A stretch of DNA of 30,896 nucleotides. Source: Trichosphaerium sp. ATCC 40318. Lineage: Eukaryota > Discosea > Flabellinia > Trichosidae. The notes under the pieces were generated by a model that was not told the DNA's origin, did not search any database, and was given only the letters and a program-made list of their open reading frames with translations. The translations under genes were made by a program, and so were the position numbers. Every line of letters starts with the position of its first letter. Position 1 is the first letter of the stretch. Below are positions 1 to 9,894 of this stretch, piece after piece. The stretch is from contig JALMLS010000145.1 of assembly GCA_038496445.1 (NCBI GenBank), forward strand, positions 1 to 30,896. Reading direction: 5' to 3'.

Positions 1-262
1 AACACTTTCTTATCTGTTATACATTTACTAATAAAGTAGCTTTAGCTTAATTTGTATCATTCATCAGCGGTTAATACCTCAAAGATTTGTTCATAGATTC
101 CCTAATTCTCGGAGAGTTAGCGATACCCCAATCACAAACATCTAGCCAATCTGATAATAAAACAGTTAGTAAGTTCACGAGAAAAGTTGCAAAAAAAAAA
201 ACCAACAAACCTGAACTTTGTGTTGCTATTTGGCACATTTTAACGCGATCTGCAAGACTCAT
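1..262 (-). CDS. Partial gene leaving the left edge; possible VHS-like N-terminus
   Basis: Proposed exons on the minus strand are 262-211, 150-78 and, less surely, 27-1 (continuing off the window). The first ATG of the open frame is at 262. The first donor is GTTTGT at 210 and the acceptor is TTATCAG at 151. Phase 1 is kept across that junction, and a GTATTA donor at 77 follows. The joined peptide contains DWLDVCDWGIANSP followed by a basic helix. This resembles the 'DW-ILE-CD-IN-SP' helix of VHS domains (STAM, TOM1, GGA and Lsb5 families, which sort ubiquitinated membrane cargo), but the match is short. The same frame is open upstream to about 322 with a hydrophobic stretch and no ATG, so an additional upstream exon is possible. 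The family call is tentative. Confidence 0.4.
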
Positions 263-322
263 GGCCTCTACATGAGTGCTTAGTATAAATACTAGTACAA
301 TAAAACTGCATATTGGATTCAC

Positions 323-1127
323 ACGATACCTGTTTTAAGTTTACGGTTAACATAACTTTCAGAAGACGGTGCAATAAAACCACCAACAACTATTTTATCA
401 CTTTGTGAGTTAACAGCATCACGTGCTAATTCAAAGCCTTACCACGTGATTATTAGTATCCCTAGTTATATTAATAAAGCGTACTCTTAATATGCATCTT
501 GTGAACAGGATTGAACGAGCCACTAAGCATGAGAACAACAAAAATACTTTTCTCTGATTTTAGTTTCGCCGAAGCAATGTTTGAACGCAGTTTTGCTGTT
601 GGTAGCTTCGTTTTGTTCCATAATTGCTCTGTATACATGTTAGTTATTTAAGTTGTTAGTTCCAACGCTTTACATCGTTTTTAGAAACTATCGACGGTCA
701 CAAGAGCTAATAGAACCGAAAATAGATTGCAATGCGTTCTATTGGTAGAGAGCGGTACCTGTCGACTCCATTTGATGTTGTGTTATGTTTTAAAGAAAAA
801 CAATGACTTAAACGAGTTTCTATGAACAATCTAAAACGTTTGACGATAACACAACACGTACACAGGTACTGTTAAAAACGATATTTTGCGTTGCAAGTAA
901 CCTCATCGATCTTCCAAGTGACATTCAAAAGTACATTTGTACTTTTACCGTTGAAGCAAAATGAAATAAGCGCTAGACAATTGTGTATATCCAAAAAACA
1001 TGTTGTCAACGACTTTCAAATCTATATTTAGATATTCCCTTTGCGCTAGCCACAGTACATAGCGTTCCTGGCTCGCAATTGCAAATTACATAATTTATTG
1101 ACATTATACGCCTAACGAAGCTTCAAA
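323..1127. other. Intergenic region between divergent genes
   Basis: About 800 bp separate the minus-strand gene at the left edge from the eEF1A-like gene on the plus strand. I see no long open frame, RNA gene or repeat. It is AT-rich and probably holds promoters for both flanking genes. The sequence just before the ATG at 1128 (CTTCAAAATGG) is a good eukaryotic start context. Confidence 0.5.
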
Positions 1128-2879
1128 ATGGCAGAAAACAACTTACAAAAGCCTGCAATTACTATATGTGTTTTAGGAGAAAGCGACAGTGGTAAATCAA
1201 CGATGTGTGGTCATTTATTACATAAATGTGGTGCAATAAGCAAAAGAACATTGGATAAAATAAGACAAGAGCGTACTCACCATAACAAGGATCACTTTGA
1301 ATATGCCGCTGCTTTACGTGCATTAATACCAAACTTTACACGCAGTAAGTTTCCTGCTAGTAGCATACACACGTTTATAACTGATAAATACGAGGTACGA
1401 GACTGGCTTTTTTTTTTTAGTTCTTCATTGTAGCAAGTATGCTTTTATTGCTTTTGAGCTTCTATTTTCTACTTTACCCTTCTTCTTGTGCAAGTGAAAA
1501 AACACCAGTTTTCCAAGTTATAAATATCACGTGATAACTCGGTCTTGGTTTTGTTTGCAACTCCAAAACAGAGTTTTTTTGATGGTTTTTTCTTTAGGTT
1601 ACAATTCAGGATATACCGTCTTTTAATTATATTACAAGCCGTTCTATGACTGCTTTAAAAAAAGCCGATGGTGTTATTCTTGTTGCAAAACCAAATGGTC
1701 CACTTGATTTCAAGGTTTGCACTGGAAACCTGAAAATCGCAAGTTACTTCGATAGAAGCAAGGTGATCGTAGCTGTTACTCAAATGGATGAATCTGCTCA
1801 CCCATATAATGAAGAAATATTTATTAGTACGGTATCAAAAATTACGTCTGTATTGAAGGGGTATGCACGTGTTTAACTTAAAAACCACGACTGAACTGTA
1901 ACTCAATCACTTTTTTTTAAAACTAAATAAAGTAGGCTTAATTTCAACCTGGATAATGTGACATATGTACCGATTACAGGATCATACGGAGATAATCTTA
2001 TAAAGCTGTCTAATAATATGCCTTGGTGGAGAGGTCAAACACTCTTAGAAGCCATATATGATATACAAGTCATTGCACCTCCTTTAGAAAAGTCATTGAA
2101 AATATCAATTGGCGATACATACAATATCAAGGATGTAGGCATTGTTACATGTGGAACTATTGTTGCTGGTACAGTCAAAATAGGACAGAAATTGATCATT
2201 GCGCCAACAGGCAGGGTATTAGAGGTGGCGGGCTTGGAGTATGACCGAAAAAAAGTCGAGAAAATTAGCGCTGCGGGACATCAATTTTTTTTTGATATAG
2301 TTGTGAAAGGTGTAGATTCAGTCAAGGACATCAAAAGAGGATATGTTTTACTACCGTACAACGAAAACACAGCAAATAGCTACTGTGTTTCAGAGTTTAA
2401 TGCACATATAGCAATGCTAGGACAAAGTGTAATCGTAGGATCTTCCGCAGTTGTAGGTACATAAACCCAAGTTAGGATTAAAATGTTGAGCTATACTACG
2501 TTGGTTTCTCTTTGTTTGACGCCTTGTCCGCAACAACAATTCATTTTGTTAGCATGTACACTCACCACTTTATAGAAATACACACAGCGCATGTGGAATG
2601 CCAAGTCGATAAAATAATTGATTCATCAATAATAGATCGTAAACTGAAGAAATCTGCAGGGAGCAATCTTGAACAGCTAGAGCCAGACCAAACCGCGTTA
2701 GTTACACTGATTCCTCTCAAACCATTGTATTGTTGTGCAGCAGATGAAAATACTCACTTAGGAGTATTTAGTATGTGTATCATGCGCAAGCAAGTATGTT
2801 AACATGTTTACAGCTATTCACTAAAATTTTGTGACAGATTGCAATTGGTAAAGTAAAATCAGTATCTTACGGTCAATAA
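1128..2879 (+). CDS. Divergent eEF1A-like protein with degenerate GTPase motifs
   Basis: Five exons, 1128-1394, 1598-1860, 1936-2456, 2576-2793 and 2838-2879, join in phase to 436 aa; canonical eEF1A is about 450-460 aa. All three translation-factor domains can be followed. The P-loop is GESDSGKST (residues 17-25; family GHVDSGKST). The G3 motif DAPGH is DIPSF (94-98), so the glycine and the catalytic histidine are lost. The switch I stretch containing RGITID is missing. NKMD has become TQMD. Domain III keeps EIHTAHV, close to the family's DCHTAHI, and a C-terminal MRKQIAIGKV, close to MRQTVAVGVI. Canonical eEF1A delivers aminoacyl-tRNA to the ribosome. This copy seems unable to hydrolyse GTP normally, so it is probably a paralogue with a regulatory or unknown role. 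It is intact, not a pseudogene. The donors are GTACGA, GTATGC, GTACAT and GTATGT. The acceptor of exon 3 could lie 3 nt upstream. Confidence 0.88.
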
Positions 2880-3034
2880 AGGCTAAATAGCTCTACTGGC
2901 AGTTGTAACACATGCAACAAACCATAGTGAACCACTCGCCACCATTAAAGGAGATAGTTACTCAGTATTCAAATGAGACTACATGTACTGTAAGACGAAT
3001 AAAAACGTTGGTTACAAGGTTTTGAAATTTTTTT

Positions 3035-4551
3035 TTATTTTGTATTGTTTCTTTTGTTATTGCTTGCAGGTAATGTCTTCTCAAAAACGGTTTGTTCCTT
3101 TTTAAACTTTCCTTCACGAACACTATCTAGCTGTTTTTGCATTTCATCTTGTTCAACAAACAAACCTGCCTCTTCCAATCCTTTAATAAGGTCCAAGTAC
3201 AATGGAATAGGAGGAAGCATACTTCTTTCTCTCATGCTTCTCATTGTGTCACAAGCGTATCTCCATTTCTTTTGTTCTATGTGTAACCTTGCAACTGCTT
3301 CATATACCACTATATCACGTCTACCACGCGCATATAGTAGTTTATATTCTTCAAAGAAGTTCAAACCAGTTGATGGATCATCCTTTGAAAAAGCAGAAAT
3401 CAGAGAAGCAAAAGTCTTTGCTATCGGTTTTATATGTTCCTTCTGCTCATAGAATAAGTCTCGTGCCATCTCTAATTCGTTATCATTTATACATGCTTTA
3501 ATCACAATATGCCATGTAACAGAATCAAGAACAACAGTCTTCTCGTTGATGATACGAATCTTCGCTTTGTGAAAAAGATCTAAAGCTTCAGCTATTCTAT
3601 TGTTTTTTATCATCAACTGTAATACCATAGTGTACGATACACTATCAGGTTTAATACCATCATATACACCTGTGTTCATATCATCTAGTATCTTTAAAGC
3701 ATTACCAACATCGTCTTCAATACGTAGAATATGATTAAGAGTTACACTATCAACACGGACTTTTTCATCTTTGACCATCTGTTTAAAAATAGCATGTGCT
3801 AAATTCTTCTCTGTTTCTCCAAGACACTGTATAAGTATATTATATGTTACTTGATCTGGATATATATCCTGTGCACGCATCTCATGGAAAAGCTGTACAG
3901 CTTTTTTAGGTTCTTTTGCTTTTCCACACATATGGAACAAACCTTGATAAATAACAACCTCTGGTTTGATTCCGTATGTCTTAATCATTGTTTGGTATAA
4001 CTTAAATGCAGTACCATAAAGCTCGTATTTTGAGTGAACACGTATTAATGCATCAAATGTTAATACATTAGGCTCTATACGTATTTTATGCATCTCATTG
4101 AAGAGTTCTAAGCATCTCTTGACACGTCCAGGCAAAATCTCGTTATTCGTCAATCCGCCGACAGATCTGATTAATTGGTTGAATACGTATGTGTCTGGAC
4201 GTATATTCCGTTGTTTCATCTCGCTGTACCAAGATTCCGCATCAGATCCTGTTGGACATAATGACAGTATTATTGTATAAGCGCGACGTGATCTTCTACC
4301 GCCTGATATGCGTTTAGCGCGTTTTAGTTCAAAAAGGCTATCCTTGGCTAATGTGTAGTCTCGAATATGCGGCATATGCTGTATAAACGCGTTAAGTGGA
4401 TCTACACCTTGTTTCATCGTTTCAAAGTACGCGTTGCGATGGTAGGCTATAAAAAAAAATGTTAGCGAGCCCCCAGCGCGTGGATTATATTCTGGGCTGT
4501 TTTATTTAACGTACCAGCTGTTTTTTTAGTGTACGAGTACTTTGGGCTCAT
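3035..4551 (-). CDS. Pentatricopeptide-repeat (PPR) protein
   Basis: Two exons, 4551-4515 and 4446-3035, give 482 aa. The ATG at 4417 inside exon 2 would give a shorter product. I prefer 4551 because a GTACGT donor at 4514 and a TTTATAG acceptor at 4447 join in phase, and the new residues continue a PPR-like helix (YFETMKQG). The body is about ten 35-residue helical hairpins with typical cores such as PDTYVFNQLIR, PNVLTFDALIR, PDQVTYNILIQ and PDSVSYTMVLQ. PPR proteins bind single-stranded RNA, usually organellar transcripts. The short basic N-terminus (KYSYTKK) would suit mitochondrial import, but this is inferred. The C-terminus is Lys/Asn-rich. It converges with the eEF1A-like gene, with only 155 bp between their stop codons. 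Confidence 0.9.
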
Positions 4552-5164
4552 TGGCTTTTTTCCGTATAAAGTGTCATTGCTAGACGTGTAAGAACAGTTT
4601 TATTGAAATTAGGAGTACCCAACGTAATCTTCGCGGTTCAGGTTTCTAACGGCTTCCCTTGACACATAACGCCTACCCACTACACGCTATACCGCGTAAA
4701 TATTAGAATATTCCGTTTAGATACAATTCGTACGTTGCGAGTCACATGTCTAAGACTTCTAAACGCTATCAAAGCACGAGGGCAAGCGTTAAACATCAAG
4801 GTGAATGACCAATGAGGTTGAAATCACTTGGCTTAACTAAGAAATCACTAAGATTGTAAAAAACACTGGCGAGCCCACTCCTACGCAAGTACGTCATGAT
4901 CATGGTAGTTTTTTTCAGCTTTGCTTGCTAGCATTTTACGCTTGATTTTCATCGGCTGCTATCAGTGTTTATAAGCGTATGCGCTGCATTTTGTGGGTTA
5001 TAATCAAATTGTTGTAAAACCGCGTTAAATACCATAATTAACATCTCAAAACGCTTAAACACAATCGTTGGTTAACTAAACGCGTAGTAAACCTAAAAAC
5101 CACAACGGGGCGAATGCTTGTTTCAAAATTCTCTAGATATGCGACATGCGCACGCAATACATCA
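4552..5164. promoter_or_regulatory. Intergenic spacer between divergent PPR and PNPO-like genes
   Basis: This 613-bp spacer separates the divergent starts at 4551 (-) and 5165 (+), so it must carry both promoters. I see several short ACGC/GCGT-rich stretches and no open frame, RNA gene or repeat. No individual element can be named from sequence alone. Confidence 0.4.
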
Positions 5165-6250
5165 ATGACAGGACGTACAGAGAGCAAAAGGTACGCAAAA
5201 GTCTAAAGGCCAGGGCCTGCCTTTTACCTCTTTACAATGCTTGAATACAACAATTGACGCTGAATTAGAACAAAAAAGGCGCCATTGACGCGTATTGCCG
5301 CTAAACGCATTCACGGCGATGATTTCTCTGGTAGCAAGCCTCAATCTTCACCTTTCAATGTGTTTAAACAGTGGTATGACGAAGCGGTCCGATTGGAAGG
5401 AAACGTAGAAGTTAGCAAATGTACACTAGCAACTGCGACACCTGATGGTGTACCATCAAACAGAGTAGTAAAACTCACACAGTGGGACATGCGTGGATTT
5501 CAGTTCCAAACACACAAAGAAAGCCGTAAAGCAAAGGAAATTAAAGGTACCCGCGTTGTGCATTCTCTACAGCATCGTGGATTAATATGACTGCACATAA
5601 GCTTTATTCAACTTTCGTCTTTTTTTTGGCTTACACAACGCTTTAGAAAATCCAAAAGGCGCCATGGTGTTCTACTGGGCAAAAGGTGACCAATCTGTCA
5701 GGATTGAAGGATCTATTGTTGAGGCAGGAGATAAGGAAAGTGATAGCGCCTTTTTCACAAAAACTCATCAACAGCGACTACGTACGTGTTTTAAAGAATA
5801 ATAAACGTTGCCCCATTTGAGCTATAGACAGTAAGGGATATTTTATCGTCGTTCACTACTGGAACGTCGTTAATATGAAGTTGTTTCAATGACAGCTTTC
5901 TTTTTTTTTTCAATGATTTTTAGTTACCCGCTTAACGTTGTTTGTAGTTGCTCTTACAAGTGTTCCTGGTCAAGAAGTAGAATCAATTGAAGAGGTTGCA
6001 AATAAAATAAACAAGAAACACGTTGAGTTAAAGAAAGTAGCGAGTACGTTCAAAACACAACACTTTCAAAAAGAAAAACTTAACGCTTCATTTAGGCATT
6101 TCTCGCCCAGAGAACTATGGCTCATTCCGTATTGAACCTACAAGATTTGAATTCTGGGCTGGCGCCAAGAATGGTTTAGATGATGTCACTTCATACACAC
6201 GTGATACCACTGAACTGGATGTTTGGCAGAGAGCTGTTCTATCTCCTTAA
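5165..6250 (+). CDS. Pyridoxamine-5'-phosphate-oxidase-like protein with altered active site
   Basis: Five exons, 5165-5190, 5269-5546, 5647-5781, 5948-6043 and 6096-6250, give 229 aa with consistent phases. The 26-nt first exon supplies the only in-frame ATG; the longer frame starting in exon 2 has none. PNPO oxidises pyridoxine or pyridoxamine phosphate to PLP using FMN. The split-barrel FMN core is recognisable: ESRKAKEI (family ESRKGKEL), AMVFYW, VRIEG, then RPENYGSFRIEPTRFEFW. The PLP-binding 'RLHDR' block near the C-terminus reads GLDDV, so the substrate-contacting arginine and histidine are gone. The SxxGAxxSxQS region is also diverged (QRLLALTSVPGQ). The fold is clear, but PNPO catalysis is doubtful. 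It may be a paralogue for another flavin or nucleotide ligand. The introns are 52-166 nt. Confidence 0.88.
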
Positions 6251-6761
6251 GAACTATCAAGAAAAAGAAAACACCCTTTTGCATATTGCTGCTTGTAATA
6301 CAACAAACAAAATAAAGTATGTTTGTCCAGACGTGTTAGTAATGCAAATCGGTTGCAAATTGAGAAATTCTGCCCAACTCGAACCAGAAAAAATTTCGTA
6401 ATTTGTATTTCCTTAAGTCTTGGTCGTACGAAATCAGCTAGGTTGGTACGCTGGTTTTTGTTGATTTCTCAACTTTGTACACATAGTAAGTAAGTTGTTT
6501 ACAGGGGAGCAAATTTCAAAGGCCGTTCAGAACGCAAAAAAAGAGCAGATTGTAGTCGACTTTTTTTCTGAAAATGTACGAGTTTTCTTTACGCTAAAGA
6601 ATGTCGATGGTCGACAATAATTATTTTTTGTATTTACATTTACTTCTCTGTTATATGTTGTACCTTATTAAACAAGACAATGTTCGAAACTAAGCGTTCG
6701 GAACAAATTCATTGAACAGAAGTGTTATGACCATCTGCACATTTGTTAAAACCCAACACCA
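6251..6761 (+). other. Spacer with an unplaced exon-like stretch
   Basis: Between the PNPO-like stop and the next proposed ATG there is a stretch that looks coding. A frame around 6297-6394 can be spliced (donor at 6395, GTAATT) to 6505-6573 (acceptor TTTACAG, donor GTACGA), yielding a charged segment containing AKKEQIVVDFFSEN. I found no in-frame ATG for it. These may be 5' exons of the following gene, joining near 6780, or remnants of another gene. Confidence 0.3.
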
Positions 6762-7632
6762 ATGGAGCGCAACAGCAAAGCAAAGAAGCCAACAATATTT
6801 GTAACATTTTTACAAATGGCACAGAAATATATACGCCACGCATCCAAATGCCAAGTAAGTACATAGTTTTACTTTATTTTTCTACTAGAATTTACGAATC
6901 TACTAGGTTCAATTCAATAGTGGAAGAAGACAAAAAGGTTGGTTTGTATACCTTGACCAAATAGATTTCGAACGATTATGGACTTGTGGTAAAAATACAG
7001 AGTCAATAAGTAAGAACCTTCTAAAGTTCTGTATTAGATCAACCATTCCAGTACGTATAAATCAATAAACAGTGAACCACGTGAAAATCAACTCATCTTT
7101 TTTTAAGGGACATCGACTTAAATTCAACACGATACTCATGGAGGGTGCATTGCTCTATGAGTTCACAATATTTCATTTGAGAGCACCTGAAATGAATTGT
7201 CACTTGTCCCTCATTGTTACAACCGAATAAAACAAGACCCTGAACGTAGTACTGGTACACTTAATTTCAACGTGTTGTATTTTTATAACAAAAAAATTTA
7301 TTGTATACTTACTACGTACTGCAGGCTTTGAAAAAGTCTGTGCAGACAATGAAAACCCATTACCAGAAATGGTTATTCCTGACAGCCCATTGCCCTTTGA
7401 TTCTTTTATACCCGTATGTCACGACAATGCAATGGATATAGACTTCGTCGACCCACCTTCGCCTGCCACAGAAGAGTTTCAATACAACAATAATCCAGTC
7501 ACTACACAACAAGAAACGTGTGGATACTGTGGCATGTGCTTGGATATGGTCGAGCGCCTCAATACAGCCCTAGCAGAAAACCAAAGGTTGAGAGGAATTA
7601 TTGCTGTAGGTGAAGGTTTCTTCGCTGATTGA
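6762..7632 (+). CDS. Unrecognised multi-exon gene, acidic C-terminus with short coiled coil
   Basis: Proposed exons are 6762-6854, 6907-7050, 7108-7198 and 7325-7632, about 211 aa if the start at 6762 (CACCAATGG) is right. Donors are GTAAGT, GTACGT and, less certain, GTCACT. All junctions keep phase. The middle is rich in alternating hydrophobic residues, as in a beta sandwich (GWFVYLDQIDFERLW, then IPGHRLKFN and ALLYEFTIFHL). A Pro/Asp-rich acidic linker follows (PDSPLPFDSF, DFVDPPSPATEEF), then a CGYCGMC cysteine cluster and a short helix DMVERLNTALAENQRLRG that could pair as a coiled coil. A transcription-factor-like layout (beta-sandwich DNA-binding domain, acidic region, zipper) is one reading. 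I do not recognise the family. The 5' end may extend upstream, and the exon 3 donor is the weakest point. Confidence 0.5.
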
Positions 7633-8984
7633 TCAAAAGGATGTCTTTAAACTGTAAAGTGTATAATAAAAATAGTTTACTTAACATGGTTTGAGTTGCA
7701 TATGTAGCCGATGTTTCATGCCCAAAAAAGCGAAAAACTCAAACAAGCTTGTTTTCTTCTATTTTATGTTACTGCTTCCTTTTGCCGATCCATATTTTTC
7801 TGTCATACCGAGTATTGAGAATCTGTATGGTATTCAAGTCGTTAGCCATTATAGGGCTGTAATCATAAGCATCTGTTAAATCAGTATTATAGCCATCCTA
7901 AAGTACACCAAGTAAAAAACAATGAAGGATTTCAAGGTTCAAATGAACCAAGAAATAAAACTAAACACTTTTTAAACTGTAATTTCCCTTACAACTGGAA
8001 GCATTTTAGATTATGATAAAAGTTATCGTGATTCAAACTTAATCTGTTTTTACTTTTTCACAACTTTATTCGTTTTTGTTTCACTGATGTTCTAGTTAAA
8101 GCAGCCAATTATGTTTGTAACTGATGTATTTTTGACTTATCTTGCCATTCATAAACACTCTCAGAGTTACAGGAGCTGGTACTTTTGAAAGAGAAGGTAG
8201 TTTTGTCTGTAAAATGCGAGTCCTACTTTTGGATTTAGCCTACATCCTTTCCAAGGTAGCACCAATGGTAAAAACGGAACATTAACAGCTTGGTACATCT
8301 GTTGTATACTGTACAAACACTGCTATATGGAATGTATTCTTGGAAGTGTCAGTTGGATTGGTGATGAACTTAATTGAACTCACACTTACAGCATCTGCGT
8401 CAGCTCGTTTTAACCCGTGTCAAGTTCTCAATGGACCTCCAGTGAGATTGAAGTACTTGGTAGCGCAACGCAAGTATTCAAAACGTGCAGTCAGAGTAGT
8501 TTGGACAAACAGAAAAGCTGTATGGCCCATAAATTCAATTATGAATACACCGTGCTGCACCACAATAACGAAAGTTGCAAATCTTGATTCATTGAGACAA
8601 TCTTTGTCCTAAAGTTAAACCAAATTAAGATACAGTTTCTTGTTTTTTTTCTCTAAGTTTCTTGCTTGTAATATTATTGCATTAAGAAACATCCAATGAA
8701 GATGCTATTACATTCAATTGGTAATCGGTATAGGTATCGGGTTCTTTGCCACGGTGTTGTAATCTGATCATTTATTGCATGTTACTGCTGTTTTAATGCT
8801 ACCACTAACCTACATCATCAGTTGCACAGCTAGTTCTGTTACATGGATGGTTCTATTGTGAGTAAAACGTTAAAACCATCCGCAGTTTTTGGAGAAGTAT
8901 TTATTGGTGACGCACCAAGTGCACTTGTTTGATTGATGGCTGTATTTACCAGTTTTATGGACCTTTTAGACTAAGGGTGGCAAC
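7633..8984. pseudogene. Non-coding stretch with a decayed IPT/TIG-like coding trace
   Basis: There is no clean gene here. Around 8163-8215 a plus-strand frame reads like one strand of an IPT/TIG-type domain (VTGAGTFEREGSFVCKMRV). It breaks soon after, and a further open frame, 8340-8612, is in a different register with low-complexity content. No exon set with consistent phase could be assembled. A degraded surface-protein gene would explain it. A similar trace occurs at 28.6-29.0 kb. Confidence 0.25.
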
Positions 8985-9412
8985 CAACTATAATGCGGCA
9001 CTATTGGCAATTTGAGCAACTTTTCAAACCTAGGAGGGCATATTGGTTTCCATTTATCCAGGATATGAGATTTCCGCAAAGATTGAAAATAGTAAGGGGT
9101 TGATTGGATTCTATTTTGCTGTAGTTCAAGATTGAATGTATGAATGAAAATGGTTGGGGTCTGATTGGTTTTCATTTTTATCGTTTTTCTTAGATTGATT
9201 GAGTTTAATCACTTTTACAGTTTAGGTAGATGTTAGTCATGGAAACATTAGTTACCACTCAATAACAACTCTTTGTAATAGCGTCATTTTGTGAAAAAGA
9301 AGTGATTTCTGATCGAAACGTATGCTTGCCACTAGATTGGTTTCCATTTTTCAAGTAGATGTCAATTTGGGATAGGGGGGAGACTAGTTTCTATTTTTTA
9401 TGGTAATATATT

Positions 9413-9479
9413 CAATCACTTGGCACTCGAGGTGCCGTAATACATTGATTGGTGACCAATATCCCTTGAGTGTGTCCCT
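9413..9479 (+). repeat. Palindrome-bearing 67-bp repeat, copy 1
   Basis: It starts CAATCACTTGGCACTCGAGG and ends GAGTGTGTCCCT. It contains the near-palindrome GGCACTCGAGGTGCC and the inverted pair CAATCA/TGATTG, so the DNA could fold into a hairpin. Copies 2 and 3 are at 9571-9637 and 9713-9779. Confidence 0.9.
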
Positions 9480-9570
9480 AATATCACACACTAGCTTAGT
9501 TTAATTACTTTTTATTAATGCTATCAATCTCAGGTAGGGGTTGTATTGGATTTCGTTTTATCCATAGTTT

Positions 9571-9637
9571 CAATCACTTGGCACTCGAGGTGCCGTAATA
9601 CATTGATTGGTGACCAATATCCCTTGAGTGTGTCCCT
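9571..9637 (+). repeat. Palindrome-bearing 67-bp repeat, copy 2
   Basis: It is identical to copy 1 by eye over the 67 bp. It begins 158 bp after copy 1. The flanks are also related to those of copy 3 (AGGTAGGGGTTGTATTGGAT just upstream). Confidence 0.9.
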
Positions 9638-9712
9638 GTGATTACACATTAGTTACTACTAGACACTGTTATCAGGTAGGGGTTGTATTGGATTCCGTTT
9701 TATGGCAATGGT

Positions 9713-9779
9713 CAATCACTTGGCACTCGAGGTGCCGTAGTACATTGATTGATGATTAATATCCCTCATGTGCGTCCCT
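9713..9779 (+). repeat. Palindrome-bearing 67-bp repeat, copy 3
   Basis: The same unit with several substitutions in its second half (GTAGTACATTGATTGATGATTAATATCCC and following). It begins 142 bp after copy 2. The palindromic core GGCACTCGAGGTGCC is unchanged. Confidence 0.85.
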
Positions 9780-9894
9780 GTGATTACACAGTAGTTGCTG
9801 TTAGACACAACCTTGCTCTGGTAGCAAGGTTTGGCGTTTAATTACTTCACCACAGTCATCAATCTCAGATAGGGGGTAGATCAGTTTCCATTTA

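Larger units (their letters stand above)
8985..9890. repeat. Degenerate minisatellite or tandem-repeat block
   Basis: The block is built from related units carrying a core like AGGGGTTGTATTGGATTC and TTTCCATTTTT, seen near 9036, 9090, 9153, 9335, 9371, 9534, 9675 and 9868. Between them lie three near-identical copies of a 67-bp unit (annotated separately). Spacing between the better-conserved units is about 140-160 bp. The sequence is non-coding and has diverged more at its left end than in the centre. Confidence 0.75.

Noticed and set aside
3045-4280. Plus-strand open frames across the PPR gene
   Set aside because: They are antisense shadows of the PPR exon, have no motifs, and conflict with a clear 482-aa protein on the other strand.
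5924-5947. Upstream acceptor for exon 3 of the PNPO-like gene (TTTTTAG at 5923)
   Set aside because: It keeps the frame but adds eight residues that break the alignment. The acceptor at 5947 aligns without a gap.
9413-9779. CRISPR-like array
   Set aside because: Only three long units with unequal related spacers are present. The units are palindromic minisatellite repeats in a eukaryotic genome.
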